Source of the DNA: Photorhabdus akhurstii
GTDB lineage: Bacteria > Pseudomonadota > Gammaproteobacteria > Enterobacterales > Enterobacteriaceae
Direction: 5' to 3'
NCBI RefSeq assembly: GCF_018448925.1
Contig: NZ_RCWE01000026.1
Coordinates: 1 to 64,000 of the forward strand
DNA length: 64,000 bases
The notes under the pieces were generated by a model that saw nothing but the letters and a program-made list of their open reading frames with translations, had not been told where the DNA came from and searched no databases. Within the stretch, counting starts at the first letter, position 1. Every line of letters starts with the position of its first letter. Positions 21,700 to 31,527 of the stretch are shown one piece after another. A program made the position numbers and the translations under genes.

Positions 21700-21717
21700 A
21701 GCGTACAAGTGTACGCT
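21700..21717 (+). promoter_or_regulatory. FabR-type palindromic operator of fabB
   Basis: AGCGTACAAGTGTACGCT is a near-perfect 18-base inverted repeat (mismatch only in the central two bases) that matches the FabR operator of E. coli fabA and fabB. FabR represses unsaturated fatty-acid synthesis when unsaturated acyl-ACP or acyl-CoA is plentiful. It lies 60 bases before the fabB start. Confidence 0.82.
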
Positions 21718-21776
21718 AAAGTGCTACATAGCATAGATAGAAATCCCGCGGATAAACACATTTAATGAGGTATTTG

Positions 21777-22991
21777 ATGAAGCGTGTAGTGATCACTGGC
21801 TTGGGTATTGTTTCCAGCATTGGTAATAATCAGAAAGAAGTACTGGCATCTCTGAAAGAAGGCCGCTCCGGGATAACTTTTTCTGAGAAATTCAAAGAGA
21901 TAGGAATGAGAAGCCATGTCTGGGGGAATGTAAAACTGGATACCACCGGGTTAATAGACCGAAAAATTCAGCGTTTCATGAGCGATGCCTCTGTTTATGC
22001 TTATCTGGCGATGGATGAAGCAATTAAAGATTCTGGCCTGACTGATGATCAGGTTTCCAATATTCGTAGCGGATTGGTAGTGGGTTCTGGTGGTGGTTCT
22101 CCATATAACCAGGTTGCGAGTGCTGATGGTATGCGCGCTCGTGGTTTACGCGGTGTGGGGCCTTATATGGTAACCCGCGCAATGGCTTCCGGTGTGTCAG
22201 CTTGCCTTGCAACTCCTTTTAAAATCAAAGGGGTAAATTATTCTATCAGTTCTGCCTGTTCTACTTCTGCTCATTGCATTGGTCATGCGGCTGAACTTAT
22301 TCAGTTAGGAAAACAGGATATTGTTTTTGCCGGTGGTGGTGAAGAGCTGTGCTGGGAAATGAGCTGTGAATTTGATGCAATGGGCGCACTTTCAACCAAA
22401 TACAACGAAACGCCAGAAAAATCGTCCCGCACTTATGATAAAAACCGTGATGGTTTTGTTATTGCTGGCGGCGGCGGTATTGTTGTTGTGGAAGAATTAG
22501 AGCATGCACTGGCACGTGGCGCACACATATACGCTGAAATTGTTGGTTATGGTGCAACATCGGATGGCGCAGATATGGTTGTTCCATCTGGCGAAGGTGC
22601 GGTTCGTTGTATGAATATGGCATTGCAAGGTATGAAAGGTTCCATCGATTATGTGAATACGCACGGTACTTCTACTCCTGCGGGTGATTTGAAAGAGTTG
22701 GAAGCGATCAGGGAAGTCTTTGGTGATACAACACCGGCAATTTCTGCAACAAAAGCGATGACTGGTCATTCACTGGGTGCTGCCGGTGTACACGAAGCGA
22801 TTTATAGCCTACTGATGTTAGAGCATGATTTTATTGCACCGAGTATTAACATTGAAGATCTTGATGATAAAGCGGCGGGCATGAATATCATCACTAAACC
22901 TACTGAGCAAAAGTTGAATACGGTGATGTCCAATAGTTTTGGTTTCGGTGGCACTAATGCTTCTTTGGTGATGAGCAAGTATTTAGGTTGA
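21777..22991 (+). CDS. fabB: 3-oxoacyl-ACP synthase I FabB
   Basis: Condenses malonyl-ACP with acyl-ACP and is needed to elongate the cis-unsaturated intermediates of fatty-acid synthesis. The 404-residue product is nearly identical in layout to E. coli FabB. It has the active-site Cys in SSACSTSAH, the two catalytic histidines in [11 protein letters not shown] and [10 protein letters not shown], and the C-terminal [12 protein letters not shown] start it at ATG 21777 ([12 protein letters not shown], the family N-terminus); the ATG at 21765 is four codons earlier and its ATGAGG serves instead as the ribosome-binding site. It is monocistronic, with FadR- and FabR-like operators upstream and a terminator downstream. 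Confidence 0.98.
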   Translation: MKRVVITGLGIVSSIGNNQKEVLASLKEGRSGITFSEKFKEIGMRSHVWGNVKLDTTGLIDRKIQRFMSDASVYAYLAMDEAIKDSGLTDDQVSNIRSGLVVGSGGGSPYNQVASADGMRARGLRGVGPYMVTRAMASGVSACLATPFKIKGVNYSISSACSTSAHCIGHAAELIQLGKQDIVFAGGGEELCWEMSCEFDAMGALSTKYNETPEKSSRTYDKNRDGFVIAGGGGIVVVEELEHALARGAHIYAEIVGYGATSDGADMVVPSGEGAVRCMNMALQGMKGSIDYVNTHGTSTPAGDLKELEAIREVFGDTTPAISATKAMTGHSLGAAGVHEAIYSLLMLEHDFIAPSINIEDLDDKAAGMNIITKPTEQKLNTVMSNSFGFGGTNASLVMSKYLG

Positions 22992-23046
22992 TATCCCCCA
23001 TCACAGATTATTTCGGACCAAAAATGGTTATTATTTGATACATCTT

Positions 23047-23074
23047 AGGTGACCGCGTATAGCGGGTCACCTTT
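23047..23074 (+). terminator. terminator after fabB
   Basis: The stem AGGTGACCGC / GCGGGTCACCT (one G bulge) with a short loop is followed by TT, 55 bases after the fabB stop. It closes the fabB transcript. Confidence 0.82.
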
Positions 23075-23113
23075 GTGTATAGTCCCGTTTCTGCGTGTTG
23101 TTTGTATCTTGTT

Positions 23114-23240
23114 TATACCCGTCATCTTTCAAGTTGCCTCTTTGTTGGCTGTGCTCGCTCACCCCGGTCACATAGTTTGCTATGCTCCCGGGGATTCACT
23201 CCCTTGCCGTCGCGATGCACCTTGAAATCCATAAGGTATA
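23114..23240. repeat. 127-bp dispersed intergenic repeat, copy 1
   Basis: Begins TATACCCGTCATCTTTCAAG and ends CTTGAAATCCATAAGGTATA, so the ends are imperfect inverted repeats. The interior holds the palindrome-like CCCCGGTCACATAG...CTATGCTCCCGGGG. The same 127 bases occur in the opposite orientation at 59129-59255 with few differences. It lies between two terminators in the fabB-tctA intergenic space and looks like a MITE/ERIC-type non-coding element. Confidence 0.88.
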
Positions 23241-23335
23241 TTCGTTTATATAAAGTAAATTCAAACCTATTTTGCTTAGTGTTGATTTTGTCTGAAATAT
23301 AATGTGAATACGGAAATATATTCTTGTTGTGATAG

Positions 23336-23390
23336 AAAAGCCCATAATATCTTTATGATAATTATGATTTTTTAATATTATGGGCTTTTT
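23336..23390. terminator. terminator of the tctCBA operon
   Basis: Long stem AAAAGCCCATAATAT / ATATTATGGGCTTTTT enclosing an AT-rich loop, six bases past the tctA stop. A T-run follows on both strands, so it can work bidirectionally. Confidence 0.8.
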
Positions 23391-23395
23391 CTTAA

Positions 23396-24916
23396 TTATG
23401 ATTTATTTTCAGTAGCTACTTGCTGAATACGGCGCTTACGGACAATTCGTAATATTGGTGGAATAACCAAAACCAGAGTTGCCAGTATCAATAAACTCTG
23501 AGCAATTGCACTACTCCACAGAATGCCAAATTCTCCGTTGCTAATAGAAAGTGCGCGACGTAAGTTTTGTTCCAGCATTTCTCCTAATACAAAACCGAGG
23601 ATTAATGGCGACATCGGGAAATTCATTTTCCTCAGAATATAACCGAAAACGCCCAACCCTACCATCAATAGAAGATCAAACGTCGTGCTATGTATGGCAT
23701 ATACACCAACCGCTGAAACAGTAGCAATAGCTGGAACAAGCAACCAGAGTGGAATAGTGAGCATCCGTGTAAACAGACCTATCATTGGGATATTCATAAT
23801 CAGCAGAATAACATTGGCAATTAATAAAGCCGCAATTAACCCCCAGACAATATCCGGTTGCTCAGTAAACATTCCCGGCCCAGGCGTAATGTTATAGAGC
23901 GTTAATGCCCCCATCATGACGGCAGTGGTACCTGAACCTGGCACTCCTAATGTTAGCATTGGAATAAAGGAGCCGCAGGCCGAGGCATTATTAGCTGCTT
24001 CTGGTGCTGCTACGCCGCGAATATCACCTTTACCAAATGAATCGCTATTCCCACTGAGCTTCTTTTCAGTCATATAGGTAATTGCGCTGGCAATTGTCGC
24101 TCCTGCGCCAGGCAAAATACCGACAAAGAAACCGATAAAGGATGATCTAAGCGTTGGTATGGCGCATTCAGCCGCTTCCTTGCGATTGAACAGCAGGCGG
24201 CCTGTTTTGCGAATAATGGTTTTGCCGGTTGAGGTGTTCTCTAACATCAGCAGAATTTCGCTGACAGAAAACAGACCTATTACCACAACAATAAACTGTA
24301 TACCATCTGATAGATGAACACTGTCGAAAGTAAAACGATAAACCCCGGTGTTGGCGTCTACTCCGACAGTTGCCAGACTCAATCCTATTAATGCTGCTAA
24401 TAGTGATTTCAGCGGATTCTGGCTCATCATGCTACCCAGACAAGCAATAGCAAAAACCATAAGTGCAAAATATTCAGCAGGGCCGAAAGCTAGTGACCAC
24501 TGCGCCAGTAATGGAGCAAATAAAATAATGCCGAAAATTGCCAGCAAAGAACCACAAAAAGAACTCACCGCGGAAATAGACAGCGCCACACCCGCACGAC
24601 CCTGTTTGGCCATCGGATAACCGTCTAGTGCGGTCATAATGGCAGCGGCGTCACCAGGAACATTCAGCAGAATCGATGATATACGCCCACCATACTCACA
24701 ACCGATATAAACGGTTGCCAATAAAATCAGGGCAGATTCAGCAGGCAGCTTTAAAGCGAAAGCCAGTGGCAGCAGAATCGCAACGCCATTAATCGGCCCA
24801 AGCCCCGGCAACAACCCAACAATCGTGCCGACAAAACAGCCAATTAAAGCAATAATCAGGTTTTGCGGCACCATTGCAACTTCAAAACCTTGGCTAAGAT
24901 ACATCCACGTTTCCAT
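23396..24916 (-). CDS. tctA: tripartite tricarboxylate transporter, large membrane subunit TctA
   Basis: The 506-residue permease subunit of the TctABC citrate/tricarboxylate importer, driven by ion gradients. It has about 12 hydrophobic segments and the family's Gly-Pro-rich motifs: [20 protein letters not shown] near the N-terminus, [15 protein letters not shown], and [31 protein letters not shown] in the middle. It is the last gene of tctC-tctB-tctA; tctB ends 10 bases before its start. The regulators tctDE lie divergently upstream of tctC. Confidence 0.94.
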   Translation of the reverse strand: METWMYLSQGFEVAMVPQNLIIALIGCFVGTIVGLLPGLGPINGVAILLPLAFALKLPAESALILLATVYIGCEYGGRISSILLNVPGDAAAIMTALDGYPMAKQGRAGVALSISAVSSFCGSLLAIFGIILFAPLLAQWSLAFGPAEYFALMVFAIACLGSMMSQNPLKSLLAALIGLSLATVGVDANTGVYRFTFDSVHLSDGIQFIVVVIGLFSVSEILLMLENTSTGKTIIRKTGRLLFNRKEAAECAIPTLRSSFIGFFVGILPGAGATIASAITYMTEKKLSGNSDSFGKGDIRGVAAPEAANNASACGSFIPMLTLGVPGSGTTAVMMGALTLYNITPGPGMFTEQPDIVWGLIAALLIANVILLIMNIPMIGLFTRMLTIPLWLLVPAIATVSAVGVYAIHSTTFDLLLMVGLGVFGYILRKMNFPMSPLILGFVLGEMLEQNLRRALSISNGEFGILWSSAIAQSLLILATLVLVIPPILRIVRKRRIQQVATENKS

Positions 24917-24926
24917 AAGTTCTCCG

Positions 24927-25358
24927 TCAGTTGAGCCAGCTACCGAGAGGCAGGGTTACGTCAAGTAAGCGGTCAAAGGCGAAATAGAGCGTGACGCCAA
25001 GGAACACCCCGGAAATGATTGCGGCAGGCAATGTTGCGTTAAACAACAGTGCGACACTGAATGTCAGCAGCGCTGTAGCGAGAGGGAACCCCAGCCACTC
25101 AAATGCCCAGCCATAGATAACCAAAGAGATAATCAACAACATTAGGCGACGGATAACGGGGGCGCTAGGCCAATTGCTCTGTTCTGGTTTTTTGAAAAGC
25201 AGTAGTAAGGCACAGAGCGCCATCAGAGACAGAATGATCATTGGGAAAGGTCTAGGTCCCAAAGGTTCATAAGTGTATTCGCTCTGAATGCCCCAACCAA
25301 TAACCATCCCAATGGCACAGAGCACTAGCCAGATAGCAGCAAAGATACGATCGCTCAT
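24927..25358 (-). CDS. tctB: tripartite tricarboxylate transporter, small membrane subunit TctB
   Basis: A 143-residue membrane protein with four predicted hydrophobic segments, of the poorly conserved TctB family. It is identified mainly by size, topology, an N-terminal GLGPRPFPM-like segment (EPLGPRPFPMII) and its position between tctC and tctA (13- and 10-base gaps). It forms the membrane complex with TctA. Confidence 0.9.
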   Translation of the reverse strand: MSDRIFAAIWLVLCAIGMVIGWGIQSEYTYEPLGPRPFPMIILSLMALCALLLLFKKPEQSNWPSAPVIRRLMLLIISLVIYGWAFEWLGFPLATALLTFSVALLFNATLPAAIISGVFLGVTLYFAFDRLLDVTLPLGSWLN

Positions 25359-25371
25359 AATGATGACTCTG

Positions 25372-26352
25372 TTATTTGGCTAAGCCAAAAGCTCTGGCTT
25401 GTTCACGATATTGTTCAACCTGTTTTTTCACATAGTTGTCCAACTCTTTGCCGGTCATGTTGAATTCGAACAACCCACGGATATCACGCTGTTTTTTAAA
25501 AACATCTGTTTGTTGTAGTTTATTAAAAGTATCGACCCACCATTGGTACTCTTCGTCAGAAACTTTTGGGCCCATGTAAAATCCGCGGATAATCGGCCAT
25601 ACCAAGTCATAACCTTGCTCTTTGGCAGTAGGAATATTGGCTAAATCACCATCCAGTCGTTTATCTGCATAAACAGCTAAAACTCGGATTTTGTCTCCAT
25701 TCAGGTAAGGTACCATTTCACTTAGATCACCAGAAACCGCCTGAATATGATTACCTAGCAGAGCGGTGACAGGTTCGCCACCTCCCTCAAAAGCGACATA
25801 ACGCATCTTGTGAGGATCAATACCGACCTCTTTTGCCAGTAGTGCGGTTTTCATCCAGTCCTGACTACCGATAGAAGCGCCAGCGCCAAATACAATGCTG
25901 TTAGGATTATTCTTGAAAGCGTTCATCAAATCGTTCAGGGTGCGGTAAGGTGAATCGGCACGGACAGCGATCATCCCATAATCAGTCCCAACACTCGCCA
26001 GCCAGCGCACATCATTAACGTTATAGCGGCCAAATTTCCCCTGAGACAGATTGAGCAGAGAACCGCCAGAAAAGGCAACAAGGGTTCCCGCTTCAGCAGG
26101 TCGTTGTGCGACGATAGCATTGTAAGCGACAGCGCCAACACCACCGGGCATAAAGGTGACGCGCATAGGTTTGCTGATCTCTTTCGTATCCAGTAATGAA
26201 ACTTGGATCAGTTTGCAGGTCAGGTCAAACCCGCCACCCGGTTTTGCAGGGGCAATGCATTCGGTCCTGCCAGGCGCACTGGCAGCAAAAACACTGCTTG
26301 TGCCAAATAGTAAAGCGGTTGCCGCTAATATCTTGATCGTTATAGCTTTCAT
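25372..26352 (-). CDS. tctC: tricarboxylate-binding periplasmic protein TctC
   Basis: The periplasmic solute receptor of the transporter (Bug/TctC family). It binds citrate or a related carboxylate and delivers it to TctAB. I start at ATG 26352 because this gives a signal peptide (MKAITIKILAATALLFGTSSVFAASA); the frame extends 25 codons further up with no signal-like sequence. The mature part has the family hallmarks: PAKPGGGFDLTCKLIQ, MPGGVGAVAYN and FGAGASIGSQDWMKTALL. It is first in the operon and would be induced through TctDE. Confidence 0.94.
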   Translation of the reverse strand: MKAITIKILAATALLFGTSSVFAASAPGRTECIAPAKPGGGFDLTCKLIQVSLLDTKEISKPMRVTFMPGGVGAVAYNAIVAQRPAEAGTLVAFSGGSLLNLSQGKFGRYNVNDVRWLASVGTDYGMIAVRADSPYRTLNDLMNAFKNNPNSIVFGAGASIGSQDWMKTALLAKEVGIDPHKMRYVAFEGGGEPVTALLGNHIQAVSGDLSEMVPYLNGDKIRVLAVYADKRLDGDLANIPTAKEQGYDLVWPIIRGFYMGPKVSDEEYQWWVDTFNKLQQTDVFKKQRDIRGLFEFNMTGKELDNYVKKQVEQYREQARAFGLAK

Positions 26353-26727
26353 TTGTTTACTCTCATCAATACCCGTGTAAGATATACCACTACAACCAAA
26401 CTTGGTTGACCCAATTAGTAATAACAAAACCTTTCATTTACCTTTCATTAACAAGAAAAGTTGTTGATATGTGATTTTAATCTCTTAAATTTGCGTAGTG
26501 TTTCGCATTAATGAGCTAACAAATAGCTACAGGCTTTCTTTTTTGTTTTGGTTTGTTGTAAGTTTCTCGTAGTTTTGAGGTTGTACTGTTTTGTTTGCGA
26601 GAATTTTACATTCGGCTAAGAGGGGATCATGTAAACGGTAATTCTTTATTTGTGCAATCTGTTAAATTAAACGGAGAATTTATTGAATATAATCAGGCTT
26701 TATCTTGCGGAAATCTGAATTGAGGAA
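26353..26727. other. tct divergent control region
   Basis: About 375 bases between tctC (minus) and the lipoprotein gene (plus). AT-rich with several short A/T tracts. It should hold the tctC promoter and TctD binding sites; I cannot place them. Confidence 0.5.
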
Positions 26728-27384
26728 ATGATGAAAAAATTGATTCTTTGTAGTGTTATGGCTAGTGTTATGGCTCTTGCTTTGACAGGATGTAAAACAG
26801 AACTCGACACCTCGGTATCCGTTAACCAGCTATTATCTGAACAGGTTAAAATGGTAACATCTGACTTGTTGGTTGAAGTCAGTGCATGTGGTGATTATAA
26901 AGATTCCAGACAGCCATCAAAATCTCTGTTAGAGGCTCAGGAAAAAGTACCGGCTATTTTTGCAGGCGTGGAATATGTGGAATGTTTTAGAAAAAATATG
27001 GATTCACTTGCTCACTTTAAAGTTCCCATCACTGTAGGGAATTCAAGTGTGGCTGGTTCTACTCAGGGTATTCATCTTTACGGTAATGGCGCAGATATCT
27101 TAGCGATAAGCATACCAAAAGAGATGAAGAAGAAAATTAACCAGCTAAATAATTCAATAGCATCAAAAATCAAAATCTCAATTAATATTAAGAATGACAC
27201 AGATAAGATTTTAAAAATGAAGGGTTTATCTGTGTTTCTTAATGATAAGGAGCCGATTGTGATATCGAATTTTAGTTTAAAAGTAGGCAGTGAAATAAAA
27301 CTCACTTTGTCTAATGTCTCTGTGGCGTCTGCATTGGATGAACGTTTTGATTTTACCCCTGTGCTTATGGCAATATCTGAGTAA
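26728..27384 (+). CDS. predicted lipoprotein of unknown function
   Basis: A 218-residue exported protein with a lipobox: a hydrophobic signal (KLILCSVMASVMALALTGC) ending in LTGC at about residue 22, so the Cys should be lipidated. The next residue is Lys, which favours the outer membrane. Two more cysteines (ACGDY, VECFR) may form a disulfide. A Lys/Asn-rich beta-like C-terminal half follows. A GAGGAA lies 5 bases before the ATG. It sits in the gap between tctC and tctDE and is probably an unrelated insertion. I do not recognise the family. Confidence 0.75.
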   Translation: MMKKLILCSVMASVMALALTGCKTELDTSVSVNQLLSEQVKMVTSDLLVEVSACGDYKDSRQPSKSLLEAQEKVPAIFAGVEYVECFRKNMDSLAHFKVPITVGNSSVAGSTQGIHLYGNGADILAISIPKEMKKKINQLNNSIASKIKISINIKNDTDKILKMKGLSVFLNDKEPIVISNFSLKVGSEIKLTLSNVSVASALDERFDFTPVLMAISE

Positions 27385-27581
27385 ATGGAAGCGGTAATAG
27401 AAATCTATTACTTGATTCGGTATGACAGAATATCCTGTTATTGATAGCGCGATATTTTGGCGCTCAAATGGAGTTGAGTCAGTGTCTGACTATTTTTCAG
27501 AAAGATAGGTGTGGCGATATAAACTGAAAATATAGTTATGCTTGTAATTATATTTATATTGGTCGATTAGATATTTAAAAT

Positions 27582-28259
27582 ATGCGCTTACTTTTGGTGG
27601 AAGACCACCCTGAATTATTGCACTGGCTGCAAAAAGCCCTGAGTAGTGCGGGGTTTGCTGTAGATGTTGCGAGTGATGGCATCATCGCTGATCAATTATT
27701 GCAGACAGAAAACTATGCGTTGTTGATTTTAGATGTTTCTTTGCCGAGGCTGGATGGCCTTTCATTATTGGTTCGTTTGCGTAAACGTGGACAAAATTTG
27801 CCGGTATTATTATTAACGGCAAAGGCTGATGTTTCTGAGCGAGTGAAAGGGCTTAATTCTGGTGCTGATGATTATCTGACGAAACCTTTTGATTTACAGG
27901 AATTGGAGGCACGTATCCGGGCATTACTTCGGCGTAGTGCAAATGTGCTACAGGAGACGCTGACATTCGGTTCCCTTGTTTATCAGGATGATGGTTACTT
28001 TATTCTGAACGATGAGCCATTGGCTTTGACGCCACGGGAACTTTCGGTTTTGACAACATTGTTCCATCGTCGAGGGAGACCTGTTTCTAAACAACAGCTG
28101 TTTGAACAGGTATTTGCACTGTTAGATGAAGCAAACCCACAAAGTATTGAACTTTATGTACACCGGATTCGGAAAAAATTGTCAGGCAGTAATGTGGGAA
28201 TAAGTACATTACGGGGATTAGGTTATCGTCTGGAGTGCCAGAAAGATGAGATGGTTTAA
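27582..28259 (+). CDS. tctD: OmpR-family response regulator TctD
   Basis: A 225-residue regulator. The receiver domain (residues 1-115) has the phospho-acceptor Asp51 in LILDVSLPRLDG and the conserved Lys in TKPFDLQELEARI. The winged-helix DNA-binding domain follows (ALTPRELSVLTTLFHRRGRPVSKQQLFEQVFA...IELYVHRIRKKL). Context names it TctD, the activator of tctCBA in response to citrate. It overlaps the sensor kinase gene by 14 bases. Confidence 0.93.
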   Translation: MRLLLVEDHPELLHWLQKALSSAGFAVDVASDGIIADQLLQTENYALLILDVSLPRLDGLSLLVRLRKRGQNLPVLLLTAKADVSERVKGLNSGADDYLTKPFDLQELEARIRALLRRSANVLQETLTFGSLVYQDDGYFILNDEPLALTPRELSVLTTLFHRRGRPVSKQQLFEQVFALLDEANPQSIELYVHRIRKKLSGSNVGISTLRGLGYRLECQKDEMV

Positions 28260-29667
28260 AGTACCGAACTCATTGTTTCACCAATTACTCTTGTTTTTTG
28301 GCGTTCCGCTATTTTTGTTGGGTTGTTTATCGGTTTGCACCCATTATTGTAGCGCAGAGAATGCGGCTACGTTGGCTTATGACCGGACCTTATTGGCGTC
28401 TGCTCGAACTGTCGCAGAACGGCTGGCTGTTCAGAATAATCAATTGATTGTCGATGTACCTTATGTCGTTTTGGATAGTTTTGAGCGAAATATGAATGAT
28501 AGATTGTTCTATCAAGTATTATCTCCTGAAGGGAAAACCATTTCTGGTTATGATGATTTGCCTTTAATACCTAAAGATACGCTTCGCTCCAATTTATACA
28601 CCGCTTTGGTTTATTTCTATGATGCTGAATATCACGGCCATCCTATTAGGGTTGCCGCCCTTTATCAGCCGATTAATGAAGGAGGGATGATGGGAATGGC
28701 GTTGATACTGGTTGCCGAAACAGTGGCTTCCCGCCATTATCTTGCGCAACAATTATTAATATCATCTTTGATGAGTCAAGGAACAGTGGTTGGGTTGACT
28801 CTGATTCTGGCTTACTTTCTGTTGAAACAGTTACTTAAACCATTGCATAAACTTTCTGGCGTCATGGTCCGTCGTCCCGCTAATGATCTTACTCCATTAC
28901 CGGATATGTTGCCTTGGTCAGAACTTTCCCTGTTATTATATGCATTTAATCGTTATATAGAGCGACTGAAACTGATGGTGAACCGACAGGAGAGGTTCAG
29001 CGCGGATGCTTCTCATCAACTTAGAACACCATTAACGGTATTAAAAACTCAAGTAGCGGTAGCGCTTGCCAGCGAAGATCCCATGCAATGGAAAGAAAGC
29101 TTACAGGCCATTAATAGTACATTGGATAACACTATCTCTCTGACGGATCGTTTATTACAGCTCTCTCGTTTGAAAGCGCATGAAAAGGAAGCTGTTCGGG
29201 ATTATAGGCCGGTCAATTTAGTTGAATTGTTGCAACAGGCGTGTTTTTCTCGTTTGCAACAGGCTGAAAGTAAGCATATTGATTTGGGTTATGAAGGAGA
29301 AAATGCTCAATGGATTAAGGGGGAACCTGTATTACTGACAGAAATGTGCGCGAACTTATTGGACAATGCGATTAAATATACGCCGGAAGGTGGCATTGTT
29401 ACGGCTAGAGTGATTCTCAGCGCTTGTAAGGCATACTGTTATTTGGAAGTGGATGATAGTGGGCCGGGGATTGCTAAAGAAGAAGTTAATTTGTCTCTAA
29501 TGGCTTTTAATCGTCTTGATAATGCAGCGGGGCATGAAGGGGCAGGGCTGGGATTAGCCCTGGTCAAAGACATCAGTATTTATCATGGCACTCACCCCCA
29601 ATTATTGCCTAGCGAAATGCTAGGAGGCTTATTGGTAAGAATCCCTTTTAAGCTTTCTGATGATTAA
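28246..29667 (+). CDS. tctE: sensor histidine kinase TctE
   Basis: A 473-residue inner-membrane kinase. A first membrane segment lies at about residues 9-26, then a periplasmic sensor region of about 130 residues and a second membrane segment near 172-192. It has the H-box (FSADASHQLRTPLTVLKTQ), N-box (NLLDNAIKYTPEGG) and G boxes (DDSGPGIAKEE, GAGLGLALVK). It phosphorylates TctD. Translationally coupled to tctD by a 14-base overlap. Its end overlaps the convergent EamA transporter gene by 20 bases. Confidence 0.93.
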   Translation: MRWFKVPNSLFHQLLLFFGVPLFLLGCLSVCTHYCSAENAATLAYDRTLLASARTVAERLAVQNNQLIVDVPYVVLDSFERNMNDRLFYQVLSPEGKTISGYDDLPLIPKDTLRSNLYTALVYFYDAEYHGHPIRVAALYQPINEGGMMGMALILVAETVASRHYLAQQLLISSLMSQGTVVGLTLILAYFLLKQLLKPLHKLSGVMVRRPANDLTPLPDMLPWSELSLLLYAFNRYIERLKLMVNRQERFSADASHQLRTPLTVLKTQVAVALASEDPMQWKESLQAINSTLDNTISLTDRLLQLSRLKAHEKEAVRDYRPVNLVELLQQACFSRLQQAESKHIDLGYEGENAQWIKGEPVLLTEMCANLLDNAIKYTPEGGIVTARVILSACKAYCYLEVDDSGPGIAKEEVNLSLMAFNRLDNAAGHEGAGLGLALVKDISIYHGTHPQLLPSEMLGGLLVRIPFKLSDD

Positions 29668-30577
29668 CATCCTGAGATTTTCCTGTCTTACGTCCAATAA
29701 GAGGAGTACGTAGTTGCTGTGCCAGCATAACGCCCAATAACGTTATACCGCCGCCAATCAAATGGTAACTGTGCATCTCTTCATGTAGAACCAGAATAGC
29801 GATAATTGCGGTAAATACCGGGGCCAGATTCATAAATATGGAAGCAGTATTAGCGCCAAGCTTTATAACACCTTGTATCCATAAGTAGGGAGCGAGAATT
29901 GAGGCCGGAATGCCAGCGAATAGGACTAACGAAATATTGTTGGTGTTTAGTTGAACATCTTTTGTTAACAAAAAATTGGGCAGTAATAACAGGACGCCAA
30001 AAGCGATTTGTACATACAGGGATTGCCAGTTGGGTAATGGAATAGACCAACGTTTGGTTAATACGCCATAGAGTGCATAGGAGATGGAAGCAATCAACAT
30101 CATCAATTCTCCGTGACCTAAACCGTGTTGTAGCAATGACATAGGATCACCGGCGCTAACCAACCAGACTAAACCAAACAGGGATAAAACAGTACCGAGA
30201 GCAATACCGACAGTGGGGATAACACGTAAAACAAATATACTGATAACGACAGTTAAAAGAGGAATAAGTGAATTAAGAATTCCCATAAATGTTGCGCTGA
30301 CGCTGTGTGCCGCGTAATAAGCCAGGCTTTGATAAAGCACCATACCAAGTGAGCTAAGTATTAAAAGTTTCCACCAGTGTTGGCAGATTGTTTTCCATTG
30401 GCGAATGACAGGTAATACAACAAAGGGGGTTAATGTGAGAAAAGCAAGGAACCAGCGGTAAAAAGAGATTGCAGCCGGATCAATAACGGTGGCAGAGGCT
30501 TTACTTACCACAGCATTAATTGACCAAATCAAGACTGCCAGAAGTGGAAAAATCATATTCATATAAGTAAATCGCAT
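29648..30577 (-). CDS. EamA/DMT-superfamily transporter
   Basis: A 309-residue membrane protein with ten hydrophobic segments made of two EamA repeats (about residues 8-140 and 155-295). Repeat marks include AISFYRWFLAFLTLTPFV in the first and AGIPASILAPYLWIQGV...LAPVFTAIIAILVLHEEM in the second. Such proteins export amino acids, nucleotides or other metabolites; the substrate is unknown. It is divergent from an AraC-type regulator (87-base gap) that probably controls it. The C-terminus overlaps tctE tail to tail. Confidence 0.9.
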   Translation of the reverse strand: MRFTYMNMIFPLLAVLIWSINAVVSKASATVIDPAAISFYRWFLAFLTLTPFVVLPVIRQWKTICQHWWKLLILSSLGMVLYQSLAYYAAHSVSATFMGILNSLIPLLTVVISIFVLRVIPTVGIALGTVLSLFGLVWLVSAGDPMSLLQHGLGHGELMMLIASISYALYGVLTKRWSIPLPNWQSLYVQIAFGVLLLLPNFLLTKDVQLNTNNISLVLFAGIPASILAPYLWIQGVIKLGANTASIFMNLAPVFTAIIAILVLHEEMHSYHLIGGGITLLGVMLAQQLRTPLIGRKTGKSQDVNHQKA

Positions 30578-30664
30578 TGAGATAAAAATGAAGGTTCAGT
30601 CTAAAGGTGTCTGGTTTATTATATATAACGATAATCAGACAATAGATAAGGCAATTAAGACAAT

Positions 30665-31438
30665 ATGACAGAAAAGCTGAATGAACCTGTAGATGTCATG
30701 GCTATTCCTGCGAGTATCTCTTTTCGTAACGAATTATTCAGTGCGAATACAGAATGTTTACGTCATGTCCATTCATTTGGGCAGCTTATTTATGTCGTTT
30801 GTGGCGTAATGGCAATGAATGTTGGGGAACAACATTTTTTGGCTCCACCACAATTTTGTGTCTGGATACCGGAAGGAATAGAACATTCGGGTTATAGCAA
30901 AAAGGCTATGCGATTTAGGGCAATAGATATCTCTCCTCAGTGGGGAAAATTATTACCAGAGCAACCTTGTATTATCCGGCTGAGTCCAATATTCAATATC
31001 ATTATGGCTGATTGTTTTAAACGTGGCTTGAAGGTACCGGAAACAGAGCAGGATTTGCGGTTAGCTCAGGTGCTGATTGATCAATTGGTCCAATCTCCTG
31101 TGCAATATACCTATCTGCCTTCATCTAAAGATAAACTTTTGGCGCCGATATTACAGGAACTTGAACATAATCCGGCTGATAATAGATCATTAGCACAATG
31201 GGCAAAACGGTGTTATACCTCGGAACGTACGTTGTCACGGCGTTGCCAACAAGAATTGGGAATGTCATTTCGTGAGTGGCGGCAACGGTTACGGTTTTTG
31301 CATGCTATTTCCTTATTGGAACAAGGGAAAACAGTGAATGAAGTCGCTTTTGATGTGGGTTATAGCTCATCTTCTGCTTTTATCGCGGTGTTTCAGCAAT
31401 TGGCGGGTACGACACCGGACCGTTTCAGGAAAAGTTAA
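30665..31438 (+). CDS. AraC-family regulator with N-terminal cupin domain
   Basis: A 257-residue regulator. An N-terminal cupin-like sensing domain (HVHSFGQLIYVVCGVMAMN...APPQFCVWIPEGIEHSGY) occupies about residues 30-90. A C-terminal pair of helix-turn-helix motifs follows (SLAQWAKRCYTSERTLSRRCQQELGMSFREWRQRLR...VNEVAFDVGYSSSSAFIAVFQQLAGTTPDRFR). The layout matches NimR/YeaM-like regulators, which control a divergently encoded transporter. The neighbouring EamA gene is the obvious target. Confidence 0.92.
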   Translation: MTEKLNEPVDVMAIPASISFRNELFSANTECLRHVHSFGQLIYVVCGVMAMNVGEQHFLAPPQFCVWIPEGIEHSGYSKKAMRFRAIDISPQWGKLLPEQPCIIRLSPIFNIIMADCFKRGLKVPETEQDLRLAQVLIDQLVQSPVQYTYLPSSKDKLLAPILQELEHNPADNRSLAQWAKRCYTSERTLSRRCQQELGMSFREWRQRLRFLHAISLLEQGKTVNEVAFDVGYSSSSAFIAVFQQLAGTTPDRFRKS

Positions 31439-31527
31439 TAATAAAAGAAACCGTTATTATGGGTTTTGTTATGATTAAATGGCAGAATAGTTAGCTACGT
31501 CCGTTTTACGCCACAGGATGGAATTAA

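Noticed and set aside
23075-23302. 75-codon plus-strand frame after fabB
   Set aside because: It runs across the fabB terminator and the 127-bp repeat; the same repeat elsewhere is non-coding.
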